A stretch of 64,000 bases of DNA from assembly GCA_029250685.1 (NCBI GenBank), contig JAQXEU010000045.1, forward strand, positions 1 to 64,000, in the 5' to 3' direction. A model generated the notes under the pieces. That model was not told the origin of the DNA. It did not search any database and worked only from the letters and a program-made list of their open reading frames with translations. The position numbers and the translations under genes are program-made. The DNA is from Polaribacter sp. GTDB taxonomy: Bacteria; Bacteroidota; Bacteroidia; Flavobacteriales; Flavobacteriaceae. Below are positions 26,294-35,424 of the stretch, piece after piece. Every line of letters begins with the position of its first letter. The first letter of the stretch is position 1.

Positions 26294-26884
26294 ATGTCAG
26301 TAAAAATTAGATTACAAAGACACGGTAAAAAAGGAAAACCATTTTATTCAATCGTAGCAGCTGATGCTCGTGCAAAAAGAGATGGTAAATTCTTAGAAAA
26401 AATTGGAACTTACAATCCAAACGTTAACCCAGCAATCATTGAATTAGATGTTGATGGAGCTGTAAAATGGTTACAGAACGGAGCGCAACCAACAGATACT
26501 GCGAGAGCAATTTTATCTTATAAAGGTGCAATGTTAAAAAATCATTTAGCTGGTGGAGTTGCAAAAGGAGCTTTAACTGAAGAGCAAGCAGAAGCAAAAT
26601 TTGCTGCTTGGTTAGAAGAAAAAGCAACAAGAGTAACTGCTAAGAAAGAAGGTTTATCTAAAGAGCAATCAGAAGCGAAAGCTGCTGCATTAGCTGCTGA
26701 GAAAGCTGTAAACGAAGCGCGTGTTAATGCTGTAAAAGAAGCCGAAGCTGCAATTATTGCAGAGAAAGAAGCTGCTGAAGCTGCGTTAGCTGCAGAAAAG
26801 GCTGCTGCTGAAGCTGCAACTGAAGAGGTTGTTGAAGAAGAAGCTGCAACAGAAGAAACTACTGAGGAGAATACTGCAGAGTAA
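26294..26884 (+). CDS. rpsP: Ribosomal protein bS16 with long acidic/alanine-rich tail
   Basis: A 30S subunit protein. Residues 1-85 match S16 ([29 protein letters not shown] and IGTYNPN). The remaining 110 or so residues are low-complexity Ala, Glu and Lys, ending in acidic [11 protein letters not shown]; most bacterial S16 proteins stop near 80-90. Extended S16 tails are seen in Bacteroidota. Start is fixed by the conserved N-terminus. It is followed by rimM after 15 bases, the usual rpsP-rimM pair. Confidence 0.94.
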   Translation: MSVKIRLQRHGKKGKPFYSIVAADARAKRDGKFLEKIGTYNPNVNPAIIELDVDGAVKWLQNGAQPTDTARAILSYKGAMLKNHLAGGVAKGALTEEQAEAKFAAWLEEKATRVTAKKEGLSKEQSEAKAAALAAEKAVNEARVNAVKEAEAAIIAEKEAAEAALAAEKAAAEAATEEVVEEEAATEETTEENTAE

Positions 26885-26899
26885 TTCAAAACTAACGAA

Positions 26900-27430
26900 A
26901 TGCGTAAAGAAGATTGTTTTTATTTAGGCAAAATAGTTAGAAAACATAGTTTTAAAGGCGAAGTTGTTATCAAGTTAGATACAGATGAGCCTGAATTGTA
27001 TCAAGAAATGGAATCAATTTTTGTCGACTTAGGCAATAATCTGATTCCATTTTTTATTGAAAAAAGTTTACTTCAAAAAGGAAATCAATTGCGTGTGCAA
27101 TTCGAGGATATGTATACGGAAGAAGAAGCTGATGGTGTTTTAAAAGCCGATGTGTATTTGCCGTTAGATTTATTACCGAAATTAACTGGAGATAAATTTT
27201 ATTTCCATGAAATTATTGGCTTTAAAGCGGTTGATGTTAATTACGGATTGGTTGGGACTATTGAAGGAATCAACGATAAAACAGCACAGCCTTTGTTTGA
27301 AATCATGAACGGAGATAAAGAAGTTTTTATCCCCATGATTGATGATTTTATTAAAAAAATTGATAGAGAAAACAACGTAGTTGAAGTTGAAACTCCAAAA
27401 GGATTGATAGAATTGTACTTAGACAATTAA
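26900..27430 (+). CDS. rimM: Ribosome maturation factor RimM
   Basis: Assists assembly of the 30S head around S19. The 176-residue protein has the N-terminal RimM barrel beginning YLGKIVRKHSFKGEVVIKLDTD and a C-terminal PRC-barrel region (FIPMIDDFIKKIDRENNVVEVETPKGLIELY). Position after rpsP is the conserved arrangement. Confidence 0.94.
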   Translation: MRKEDCFYLGKIVRKHSFKGEVVIKLDTDEPELYQEMESIFVDLGNNLIPFFIEKSLLQKGNQLRVQFEDMYTEEEADGVLKADVYLPLDLLPKLTGDKFYFHEIIGFKAVDVNYGLVGTIEGINDKTAQPLFEIMNGDKEVFIPMIDDFIKKIDRENNVVEVETPKGLIELYLDN

Positions 27431-27439
27431 TCAATAAAA

Positions 27440-28174
27440 ATTTGCCTTATCAAATCAAAACCATTTCAATTTAAAGAGTTTGTAATTCATCAAGAAGCAA
27501 CTGCAATGAAAGTTGGAACAGATGCCGTTTTACTTGGCGCTTGGTGTTCTTTAGAAAATTATCCTGATAGTATTTTAGATGTAGGTTCCGGAACTGGAAT
27601 TATTGCTTTAATGTTGGCGCAACGTTCTGATGCAATGACAATTGATGCTGTTGAAGTTGAAGAAAAAGCCTACGAGCAAAGTGTTGAGAATTTTGAATTA
27701 AGCAATTGGTCTGATAGATTGTATTGTTATAATGCCTCTTTTGAAGATTTTGTTATAGAAATGTCTGAAGAAGAAGAAAAATATGATGCTATTATTTCGA
27801 ACCCGCCATTTTATGCAAATGCTTTTGAAACAGAAGATAATGCTAGAAATAAAGCAAGATTTACTTCGTCTTTATCTTTCGAGAATTTAATTATTGGCGC
27901 ATCAAAATTACTTTCTGATTCTGGTGAGTTTTCTGTGATTATTCCATTTAAAGAAGAAGATAGTTTCATTAAAATTGCGAATCAAAATAACTTATTTCTT
28001 AATAATATTTGTCGTGTTAAAGGAACAGAAACATCCGAAGTGAAAAGAAGTTTAATACGTTTTTCTTTCAGTCAAAATGAAATTAAAGAAGCGGAATTAG
28101 TGATTGAAATTTCTAGACATCAATACACTGAAGAATACATAAAACTTACAAAAGATTTTTATTTGAAAATGTAA
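27440..28174 (+). CDS. trmN6: tRNA1(Val) A37 N6-methyltransferase-like protein
   Basis: Class I SAM-dependent methyltransferase: LDVGSGTGIIALMLAQRS binds SAM and SNPPFY is the N6-adenine methyltransferase motif. The first ATG in frame is 27506, but that would cut off KPFQFKEFVIHQEATA, which matches the family N-terminus (FxFKxFxIxQ before AMKVGTD). The frame is open back to 27431 without ATG, GTG or TTG, so an ATT (27440) or ATC (27449) start is suspected; 27440 is given here as a best guess. With ATG 27506 the protein is 222 residues. It follows rimM by a few bases. Confidence 0.75.
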   Translation: MCLIKSKPFQFKEFVIHQEATAMKVGTDAVLLGAWCSLENYPDSILDVGSGTGIIALMLAQRSDAMTIDAVEVEEKAYEQSVENFELSNWSDRLYCYNASFEDFVIEMSEEEEKYDAIISNPPFYANAFETEDNARNKARFTSSLSFENLIIGASKLLSDSGEFSVIIPFKEEDSFIKIANQNNLFLNNICRVKGTETSEVKRSLIRFSFSQNEIKEAELVIEISRHQYTEEYIKLTKDFYLKM

Positions 28175-28209
28175 AAATGCAGTTATGTAAGATTACAAAA
28201 CTGCATTTT
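28173..28209. terminator. Bidirectional terminator
   Basis: AAAATGCAGTT (28174-28184) pairs with AACTGCATTTT (28199-28209), with further TGT/ACA pairing inside. It lies between the converging trmN6-like and saccharopine dehydrogenase family genes. Confidence 0.82.
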
Positions 28210-28224
28210 AATTTTTCTTTTCCA

Positions 28225-29595
28225 TTATCCAAATACATTTTCAGGATTGTATCCTAAATACGGAACTTCTTTTTCGTTAAAGGAAATGCCAAAACTTTCT
28301 AGTTCTTTTAAAATAGGTTCATATATTTCTTTAGAAATTGGCCTTTGAACTCCAGGGGTTTTTATTTCTCCATTTAATATTTTTAAAGCTGCAATTGCAA
28401 CTGGTAATCCAACAGTTTTAGCCATTGCTGTATAGGTTTGATTTTCTCCAAAAGCAACCATGCTACTTTCTATCTGTTGTTTTTTGCCATTTAATTCGTA
28501 ACCAAAAATATGATGCATAATAATCATGTCTTTGTCATCTTCAGAAAGTGTCCATTTATCAGATAATATTTTTTGTAACATCTGTGCTGGAGATGCATCT
28601 TTCAATCCGATTTTTTTCGATGGATTAAAAATATCTAGCTCTAGTAATTTTTCCCACATTACATCATCTTGATCAATTTTTAAATACGAACGCAATTTTA
28701 ATTCAACTGAATCTGTTGGAGAATATGCTAAAAATAAATTCGTAAAATCACGATAACTCATTTTCTCTGAGTCTTCAATTGTATACGTATCGTCTGTCAT
28801 TCCGAGTTGCACAAAAACATTCCAAGCTCTAGAAAAACCAACTCTTCTAATGGTTCCTCTATACATGGTAGAAATATCTTCCAAACCGTAAATAGATCTG
28901 TATTTTAAAGAATCTCTATTTGGATAGGCTTCAAATTTTCCACTTCCGTTGATGTGTAAAAATTCTGTTCTTCTAAATAGTTTATGAAATGGAATGTATT
29001 TGTAAGTTCCTTCTTGAATAAACATTGCAGCACCTCCTTGACCAGCTGTTACAACATTTCTAGGGTTCCATGTAAATTTATAATTCCATAAGTTATTGTC
29101 GCTTTCTGGGGCAACTAATCCACCGGTAAAAGATTCGAACAACAACATTTTTCCGCCTTTCTCATGAATTTTATCAATGACTTTCATAGCGCTCATATGA
29201 TCGATTCCAGGATCAACACCAATTTCGTTCATAAAAACCAATCCTTTACTCTTAACATCAGCATCTAAAACTTTCATCTCATCAGAAATATAAGAAGCTG
29301 TAACCATGTTCTTTTGATACTTAATACAATCTTTTGCAACTTCTAAATGAAATCTTGCAGGTAACATAGAGATAACAATATCTGCTTTTTGAATGGCATT
29401 TATTCTTTGCGTTTCTTTAAAAACATCTAATTCAATTAGTGTTAAGCGGTTCTGGTTTTGAAACCGTTTACTGATATCATCAATAGAAATGTCTCCAATG
29501 GTAATATGTAAATTTTCTTCAGATGATTTGTCTAATAAGTATTTTATTAGGGAAGAACTAGATTTTCCAGCTCCAATTATTAAGATGTTTCTCAT
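28225..29595 (-). CDS. Saccharopine dehydrogenase family protein
   Basis: A 456-residue oxidoreductase with an N-terminal Rossmann fold (IIGAGKSSSSLIKYLL, about 5-20; DIVISMLPARFH near 72-83) and a C-terminal saccharopine reductase-like domain (NEIGVDPGIDHMSAM, ESFTGGLVAPESDNNLWNYKFTWNPRNV). Eukaryotic LYS9-type enzymes interconvert saccharopine and aminoadipate semialdehyde; in bacteria such proteins act in lysine degradation or related imine chemistry. No second lysine-pathway gene is adjacent, so the substrate is open. Confidence 0.82.
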   Translation of the reverse strand: MRNILIIGAGKSSSSLIKYLLDKSSEENLHITIGDISIDDISKRFQNQNRLTLIELDVFKETQRINAIQKADIVISMLPARFHLEVAKDCIKYQKNMVTASYISDEMKVLDADVKSKGLVFMNEIGVDPGIDHMSAMKVIDKIHEKGGKMLLFESFTGGLVAPESDNNLWNYKFTWNPRNVVTAGQGGAAMFIQEGTYKYIPFHKLFRRTEFLHINGSGKFEAYPNRDSLKYRSIYGLEDISTMYRGTIRRVGFSRAWNVFVQLGMTDDTYTIEDSEKMSYRDFTNLFLAYSPTDSVELKLRSYLKIDQDDVMWEKLLELDIFNPSKKIGLKDASPAQMLQKILSDKWTLSEDDKDMIIMHHIFGYELNGKKQQIESSMVAFGENQTYTAMAKTVGLPVAIAALKILNGEIKTPGVQRPISKEIYEPILKELESFGISFNEKEVPYLGYNPENVFG

Positions 29596-29700
29596 TTTGT
29601 TATTTTATAACTAATTTTACGATTATGAATTTGTAAAATAGTTTCAGCTAAAATACACAATTCATTCAAATAAGTTTAAAATAAAACAAAAATCAATAAA

Positions 29701-30078
29701 ATGAACAAGAATTTAACAATAACTGCTGTTTTAGGAATCACAACAATAATATTAGGTGCATTCGGAGCTCATGCATTATCAAAGTCGCTTACAATTGAAG
29801 GATTGAATAGTTTTGAAACGGCGGTGCTATACCAAATGTTTCATGTAATAGTTTTATTGTTTGTAAATACATATAAAGATTTTACAATACAGCAACAAAA
29901 TAGAATTAGTTACTTGTTCTTTCTCGGTATTTTGTTCTTTTCAGGTTCAATATATGTAATTCAGTTATTAGGTGTTTCAGCCAAAGTAATTTGGTTTATT
30001 ACTCCTTTAGGTGGATTCTTTTTAATGTTAGGTTGGTTGTTTATGGCAGTAAGTTTTGCGAAAAGAAATCAACAATAA
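29701..30078 (+). CDS. DUF423 small membrane protein
   Basis: A 125-residue protein with four hydrophobic segments and the family N-terminus AVLGITTIILGAFGAHAL, then FETAVLYQMFHVIVLL. DUF423 proteins (E. coli YgdD type) are inner-membrane proteins without an assigned activity. It precedes pckA but a promoter lies between them. Confidence 0.85.
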   Translation: MNKNLTITAVLGITTIILGAFGAHALSKSLTIEGLNSFETAVLYQMFHVIVLLFVNTYKDFTIQQQNRISYLFFLGILFFSGSIYVIQLLGVSAKVIWFITPLGGFFLMLGWLFMAVSFAKRNQQ

Positions 30079-30126
30079 ATAGTTGATAAAAATTTGAAAA
30101 GGTTAAATCATTGTAAAAATAATCTG

Positions 30127-30134
30127 TATTTTTG
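30127..30134 (+). promoter_or_regulatory. Predicted -7 element of pckA
   Basis: TATTTTTG, matching TAnnTTTG, 47 bases before the pckA ATG. The -33 TTG is not at a usual distance. Confidence 0.6.
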
Positions 30135-30181
30135 CCCTTTATATATTTAACACAACTAAATAAATAACTTAAAAAATAAAC

Positions 30182-31783
30182 ATGGTAAATCTTGATTCAA
30201 AATCAATTTCACTAGATAGTTTAGGAATTAAAAACGCAAAAGTTCATTACAATTTAACTTCAGATGAATTACACGCAACGGCTATTGAAAAAGGACAAGC
30301 AGTTGAAGCTTCATCAGGAGCATTAGCAGTAAATACAGGTGAATTTACAGGAAGATCTCCAATGGATCGTTTTATTGTCAAAGACCAAATTACAGAAGAT
30401 AAAGTTTGGTGGGGAGATATAAATCTACCATTTGATGCTGATAAATTTGATAAATTATATGATAAAGTAACTAGTTACTTGTCGGAAAAAGAAATTTTTG
30501 TTAGAGATAGCTTCGCTTGTGCTGATGAAGATTATAAGCTAAATATTAGAGTTGTAAATGAATATCCTTGGAGCAATATGTTTGCTTACAATATGTTTTT
30601 ACGACCAACTACAGAAGAACTAAAAGATTTCTCTCCAGAATGGACAGTAATTAATGCGCCAGGTTTTATGGCAGATGCAGAAGTTGATGGTACTCGTCAA
30701 CATAACTTTGCTATTTTAAACTTTGGTAAAAAAATTGCTTTAATTGGCGGAACTGGTTATACCGGTGAAATAAAAAAAGGGATTTTTTCAGCATTAAATT
30801 TTATACTTCCTGTGTTTAAAAACACATTGCCAATGCACTGTTCTGCAAATGTGGGTAAAGATGGAGATACAGCAATCTTTTTTGGTTTATCAGGAACAGG
30901 TAAAACAACACTTTCTACAGATCCAAATAGAAGTTTAATTGGTGATGATGAACATGGTTGGACTTCTGAAAATACAGTATTTAATTTTGAAGGAGGTTGT
31001 TATGCTAAAGTAATCAACTTATCTCAAGAACAAGAACCAGAAATTTATGCTGCTATTAAAAAAGGAGCAATTTTAGAAAACGTTATTTTAGATGATAATG
31101 GAGATGTTGATTTTGCTGACACTTCTATTACTCAAAACACAAGAGTTAGTTACCCTATTTACCATATAGATAATATTCAGGAACCATCAATTGGTAAAAA
31201 CCCTAAAAACATATTTTTCTTAACAGCAGATGCATTTGGAGTTTTACCTCCAATATCTAAGTTGACTCCTGGTCAAGCAGCGTATCACTTTATTTCTGGT
31301 TATACTGCAAAAGTAGCAGGAACAGAAGCTGGTGTAACTGAACCGCAGCCAAGTTTTTCAGCTTGTTTTGGAGCGCCATTTATGCCTTTGCATCCTACTA
31401 AATATGCTGAAATGTTAAGTGCTAAGATGAAAGAAACTGGCGTGAATGTTTGGTTAGTGAATACCGGTTGGACTGGTGGACCTTATGGTGTAGGAAGTAG
31501 AATGAAATTAAAATACACTAGAGCAATGATTTCTGCTGCTATTGACGGAAGTTTAGAAGCAGAAAACAAAGGTAATTACCATGTACACTCTATGTTTGGT
31601 TTAAAACAGCCAAGAACATGTCCAAATGTGCCAACTGAAGTTTTAAGCCCAAGGAAATCTTGGAATAATGATGAAGGTTACTACAAAACTGCAGAGAAAT
31701 TGACAAAATCTTTCAAAGAAAACTTTAAACAATTTGAAGAATTTGCAAACGAAGAAATTATGGCAGGAGCACCGCTTAAATAA
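30182..31783 (+). CDS. pckA: Phosphoenolpyruvate carboxykinase (ATP)
   Basis: Converts oxaloacetate and ATP to phosphoenolpyruvate, CO2 and ADP in gluconeogenesis. The 533-residue length is normal. The kinase P-loop is GLSGTGKTTLS (about 238-248), with FTGRSPMDRFIV near the N-terminus for oxaloacetate and GDDEHGW for metal binding. It has its own promoter and a strong terminator. Confidence 0.96.
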   Translation: MVNLDSKSISLDSLGIKNAKVHYNLTSDELHATAIEKGQAVEASSGALAVNTGEFTGRSPMDRFIVKDQITEDKVWWGDINLPFDADKFDKLYDKVTSYLSEKEIFVRDSFACADEDYKLNIRVVNEYPWSNMFAYNMFLRPTTEELKDFSPEWTVINAPGFMADAEVDGTRQHNFAILNFGKKIALIGGTGYTGEIKKGIFSALNFILPVFKNTLPMHCSANVGKDGDTAIFFGLSGTGKTTLSTDPNRSLIGDDEHGWTSENTVFNFEGGCYAKVINLSQEQEPEIYAAIKKGAILENVILDDNGDVDFADTSITQNTRVSYPIYHIDNIQEPSIGKNPKNIFFLTADAFGVLPPISKLTPGQAAYHFISGYTAKVAGTEAGVTEPQPSFSACFGAPFMPLHPTKYAEMLSAKMKETGVNVWLVNTGWTGGPYGVGSRMKLKYTRAMISAAIDGSLEAENKGNYHVHSMFGLKQPRTCPNVPTEVLSPRKSWNNDEGYYKTAEKLTKSFKENFKQFEEFANEEIMAGAPLK

Positions 31784-31802
31784 TTTCTTAATTATATAAT
31801 TT

Positions 31803-31830
31803 AAAGCACCTCTTTTGAGGTGCTTTTTTT
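31803..31830 (+). terminator. Terminator of pckA
   Basis: AAAGCACCTC (31803-31812) pairs with GAGGTGCTTT (31817-31826) around TTTT, followed by T to 31830. Confidence 0.9.
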
Positions 31831-31877
31831 ATGGATTGTTTTTCTTATTTTTATAGAACAACAACTTTCCAAATTAT

Positions 31878-33104
31878 ATGATAAAAAATTGGTTTAAAAA
31901 TATTGGTCCAGGAACTTTAATTGCTGCAGCTTTTATTGGTCCAGGAACAGTTACACTTTGTACAATTGCGGGTGTTAATTTTGGATTTAATTTACTGTGG
32001 GCCATGTTGCTTTCTGTTTTCGCAACAATTATTTTACAAGAAATGGCAGCTCGTTTAGGAATTATTTCTCAAAAAGGATTGTCGGAAGTAATTCGAGAAG
32101 AAATTAAAACTCCATATTTAAAACAATTGATCACTCTTTTAATTCTTGCAGCAATTGTTGTTGGAAATGCCTCTTATGAAGCTGGAAATATTAGTGGAGG
32201 AGTTTTAGGATTAGAAACTATTTTGGGAGTAACCTATTTTGATATTGGGTCATTTTCTGTAAACGGAATCAGTTTACTTATTGGTGTTATTGCGTTTGCA
32301 TTATTGTATTTAGGAAATTATAAAATCCTTGAAAAAATATTGATTTCGTTGGTGCTGATTATGAGTATTTCATTTATAATTACGGCAATTATTACCAAGC
32401 CAAATCTATCAGAAATTTTTAAAGGTGCTTTTATTCCAAGTTTCCCAGATGATAGTTTATTGACCATTATCGGTTTAATTGGGACAACTGTGGTGCCTTA
32501 TAATTTGTTTTTACATGCTTCTTTGGTAAAAGAACGATGGAAGAAAAAAGAAGATATTTCTTTCGCTAAAAAAGACACAATCATTTCAATTATTTTAGGA
32601 GGGTTAGTTTCTATGGCAATTATCATTTCTGCAGCTGGAATTCAAACAAGTTCAATTTCTAATGCTTCAGATTTAGCAAAAGGATTAGCACCTTTATATG
32701 GAGAGTTTTCAAAATATTTTCTTTCTCTTGGGTTATTTTCGGCCGGAATTACATCAGCAATTACTGCACCTTTAGCCGCGGCCTATGTCGCAAAAGGTTG
32801 TTTGGGTTGGAAAGTTGGATTGAAATCCAAACGCTTTAGAAGCGTTTGGATGATTGTGTTAATTCTCGGAGTTTTCTTTTCCTCTTTAGGAATAAAACCA
32901 ATTGAGATTATAAAATTCGCGCAAATTGCAAATGGAATGTTGTTGCCAGTTATTGCAGGAATATTACTATGGATTATGAATAAAAAATCTGTTTTAGGGA
33001 AATATGTAAATTCAAAGACTCAAAATATTTTTGGGATAATTATTTTGATCGCAACTATTTTTCTTGGATTAAAAGGAATACTAAAAGTGTTTAATTTATT
33101 GTAA
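31878..33104 (+). CDS. NRAMP-fold transporter lacking canonical metal-site residues
   Basis: A 408-residue inner-membrane protein with about eleven helices and NRAMP-like order. In metal-transporting NRAMPs helix 1 carries DPGN and helix 6 carries an MPH motif; here the equivalent places read GPGT (21-24) and VPY (about 205-207, before NLFLHASLVKERW). The Asp and Met that bind Mn2+ or Fe2+ are therefore absent. The gene abuts pxpA with no spacer, heading a pxpABC operon, as YcsG sits among ycsF and kipIA in Bacillus. A role in 5-oxoproline or related amino acid uptake is inferred from this context. Confidence 0.8.
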   Translation: MIKNWFKNIGPGTLIAAAFIGPGTVTLCTIAGVNFGFNLLWAMLLSVFATIILQEMAARLGIISQKGLSEVIREEIKTPYLKQLITLLILAAIVVGNASYEAGNISGGVLGLETILGVTYFDIGSFSVNGISLLIGVIAFALLYLGNYKILEKILISLVLIMSISFIITAIITKPNLSEIFKGAFIPSFPDDSLLTIIGLIGTTVVPYNLFLHASLVKERWKKKEDISFAKKDTIISIILGGLVSMAIIISAAGIQTSSISNASDLAKGLAPLYGEFSKYFLSLGLFSAGITSAITAPLAAAYVAKGCLGWKVGLKSKRFRSVWMIVLILGVFFSSLGIKPIEIIKFAQIANGMLLPVIAGILLWIMNKKSVLGKYVNSKTQNIFGIIILIATIFLGLKGILKVFNLL

Positions 33105-33815
33105 ATGAAAACAATCGATATTAATTGTGATGTTGGAGAAGGAATAGAAAATGAGCATTTATTAATGCCATATATTTCGTCTTGTAATATTGCTTGTGGA
33201 GGTCATTTTGGAGATCAATTTACGATTGATAAAACGATTCAATTAGCAATTGATAATAACGTTAAGATTGGAGCGCATCCATCATTTCCGGACAAAGAAA
33301 ATTTTGGACGGAAAATCATGGATATTTCTGATGTTGAATTGCAAGAAAGTTTGATACTACAAATGCAACTTTTTAAAAAAAGGGCTGCATTAAAAAATGC
33401 AATCATTCATCATGTAAAACCTCACGGCGAATTGTATAATTTAATTGCTGTGGATCAAGAAAAAGCAATTTTGTTTGTAAATGCAATTCAACAAGTTTTT
33501 GAAAATGTAAAAGTTTACGTTCCTTTTAATTCGGTAATGGAAAATGTTGCTTTAGAAAATAGAATCGAAATTGTTTACGAAGCTTTTGCTGATAGAAATT
33601 ACAATGATAATTTAACTTTAGTTTCAAGATCATTGCCCTATGCTGTAATTACTGATAAAGCACAAGTTTTGAGGCATGTTAAAATGATGAATGATGAATC
33701 AAAAGTTAGAACTGTTACTTGTAGTGAAATTGAAATTAAAGCGGATACTTTTTGTGTGCATGGCGATAATAAAAATGCCATCGAGATATTACAATATTTA
33801 CAAGAGAACTTGTAA
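33105..33815 (+). CDS. pxpA: 5-oxoprolinase subunit A (LamB/YcsF family)
   Basis: One of three subunits of the prokaryotic ATP-dependent 5-oxoprolinase that opens pyroglutamate to glutamate. The 236-residue protein starts IDINCDVGEG with the family's acidic site, then SSCNIACGGHFGD and HHVKPHGELYN (about 103-113). The ATG follows the transporter stop directly. The next two genes encode subunits B and C. Confidence 0.93.
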   Translation: MKTIDINCDVGEGIENEHLLMPYISSCNIACGGHFGDQFTIDKTIQLAIDNNVKIGAHPSFPDKENFGRKIMDISDVELQESLILQMQLFKKRAALKNAIIHHVKPHGELYNLIAVDQEKAILFVNAIQQVFENVKVYVPFNSVMENVALENRIEIVYEAFADRNYNDNLTLVSRSLPYAVITDKAQVLRHVKMMNDESKVRTVTCSEIEIKADTFCVHGDNKNAIEILQYLQENL

Positions 33816-33821
33816 TTAAAA

Positions 33822-34538
33822 ATGACTTTTAAACCTACATATAAACTTTTTGGAGATAGCGCTATTTTAATAGAATGGCCTTCACAGATTAATGAATTAA
33901 TTTTATGCGATATTCTATATTTTAAAAATGAAATAGAGAAAAATATTCAATTGAAGGATTGTATAGTTGGTTACAATTCGATTTTATTGGTCTATGACTT
34001 TCTAATTGAAGACTTAGCTTCAAAAATTGAATCTCTTCATGATTTATATCAAAACAAGGAGATGTTAGGTGAAATAAAAAATAGTCACTGGAAAATTCCA
34101 GTTTGTTATGACGCAACTTTTGGAGTCGATTTAGAATATATTTCAAAGGAATTAAAACGAAGTATAAAAGAAATTATCAACTTACATGCAGAAGCTATTT
34201 ACACAGTTTATTTTATCGGTTTTTTACCTGGGTTTTTATATTTAGGCGGATTGAATGAGCAAATTATAATCCCGAGAAAAGGAACACCAAGGTTAAATGT
34301 GGTTAAAGGAGCAGTTGCAATTGGTGGAAATCAAACTGGTGTTTATCCAAATGAAAGTCCTGGTGGTTGGAATATTATTGGAAATTCTCCAATTTCTTTT
34401 TTTGATGTTCAGAAAGAGCATCCTTGTTTTGCTTCTCCAGGTGATGAAATTACTTTTGAAAGTGTTTCTTTAGAAGAATATCAACAAATTAAAGATCAAG
34501 TTGAAAATAATTCTTATCAAATACAACAGGTAAAATGA
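33822..34538 (+). CDS. pxpB: 5-oxoprolinase subunit B (KipI family)
   Basis: A 238-residue allophanate-hydrolase subunit 1-like protein. Signatures include FIGFLPGFLYLGGL (about 127-140), IPRKGTPRLNVVKGAVAIGGNQTGVYP and SPGGWNIIG. In Bacillus the homologue KipI also inhibits a sporulation kinase, which is not relevant here. It overlaps pxpC by four bases, so B and C are probably made in equal amounts and act as one complex. Confidence 0.93.
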   Translation: MTFKPTYKLFGDSAILIEWPSQINELILCDILYFKNEIEKNIQLKDCIVGYNSILLVYDFLIEDLASKIESLHDLYQNKEMLGEIKNSHWKIPVCYDATFGVDLEYISKELKRSIKEIINLHAEAIYTVYFIGFLPGFLYLGGLNEQIIIPRKGTPRLNVVKGAVAIGGNQTGVYPNESPGGWNIIGNSPISFFDVQKEHPCFASPGDEITFESVSLEEYQQIKDQVENNSYQIQQVK

Positions 34539-35380
34539 TTACAGTCTTAAACCCAGGAATATATTCAACAGTTCAAGATTTTGGGCGTCCAGGATTTGCG
34601 AATATTGGTGTTCCTGTTTCTGGAGTTATGGATTCCTACGCTACAAAAATAGGAAATCAATTGTTGAATAATGATTTAGTCGACGCTGTAATTGAAATTA
34701 CTTTTGGAGGAGGTAAATTTAAGTTTAATGAGAAGTTAAAAATCTGTGTAACTGGAGCAAATTTTAGTCCAGAAGTAGACGGTAGTTCGATAGAAATGCA
34801 TTCGGTTGTTGAAGTAGAAAAAGGCGCCGTTTTGTCTTTTGGAAAAAAGATATTTGGAGTTAGAACTTATTTGTGTGTTCGAGGCGGAATTTCAGCTAAT
34901 AAAATGCTGGAAAGTAAAAGTTTTTATAAAGGAATTACCAATAGTTCTATCCTTAAAAAAGGAGACATATTAAGTACAAATGCTTTTCAATTAGAAAATA
35001 AAAAGACGTTATCAAAGATAAAAATTGATGATAATTATTTTAAAGCAAAACTTATAGAGTGTACTTTAGGGCCAGAATTTGATTTGTTGTCAAAAATCCA
35101 GCAAGAACAATTAACAAGAAATATATTTACTATTTCTAACGATAACAATAGAGTAGGTTATCGGTTAGAAGAGTTATTAGAAAACCAATTAGAGCCCATT
35201 TTAACTTCTGGAGTTTTGCCGGGGACGGTTCAGTTAACTCCGTCTGGAAAAGTCATTGTGTTAATGAGAGATTGTCAAGTTACCGGAGGTTATCCAAGGA
35301 TCTTACAGCTTTCTGAAGAAGGGATAAATGTATTGTCACAAAAGACAACGAATGATAAAATAAAATTTGTACTAAAATAA
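34535..35380 (+). CDS. pxpC: 5-oxoprolinase subunit C (KipA family)
   Basis: A 281-residue allophanate-hydrolase subunit 2-like protein: QDFGRPGFANIGVPVSGVMD (about 14-33), ITFGGG, and the late DCQVTGGYPRI stretch. It is the last gene of the transporter-pxpABC operon and is followed by a strong terminator. Confidence 0.93.
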   Translation: MITVLNPGIYSTVQDFGRPGFANIGVPVSGVMDSYATKIGNQLLNNDLVDAVIEITFGGGKFKFNEKLKICVTGANFSPEVDGSSIEMHSVVEVEKGAVLSFGKKIFGVRTYLCVRGGISANKMLESKSFYKGITNSSILKKGDILSTNAFQLENKKTLSKIKIDDNYFKAKLIECTLGPEFDLLSKIQQEQLTRNIFTISNDNNRVGYRLEELLENQLEPILTSGVLPGTVQLTPSGKVIVLMRDCQVTGGYPRILQLSEEGINVLSQKTTNDKIKFVLK

Positions 35381-35404
35381 AAAACACCTCAATTGAGGTG
35401 TTTT
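35381..35404. terminator. Bidirectional terminator
   Basis: A perfect palindrome: AAAACACCTC (35381-35390), AATT, GAGGTGTTTT (35395-35404). It serves pxpC from the left and hppA from the right. Confidence 0.88.
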
Positions 35405-35424
35405 TTATGTGTTAAATTTAGAAA

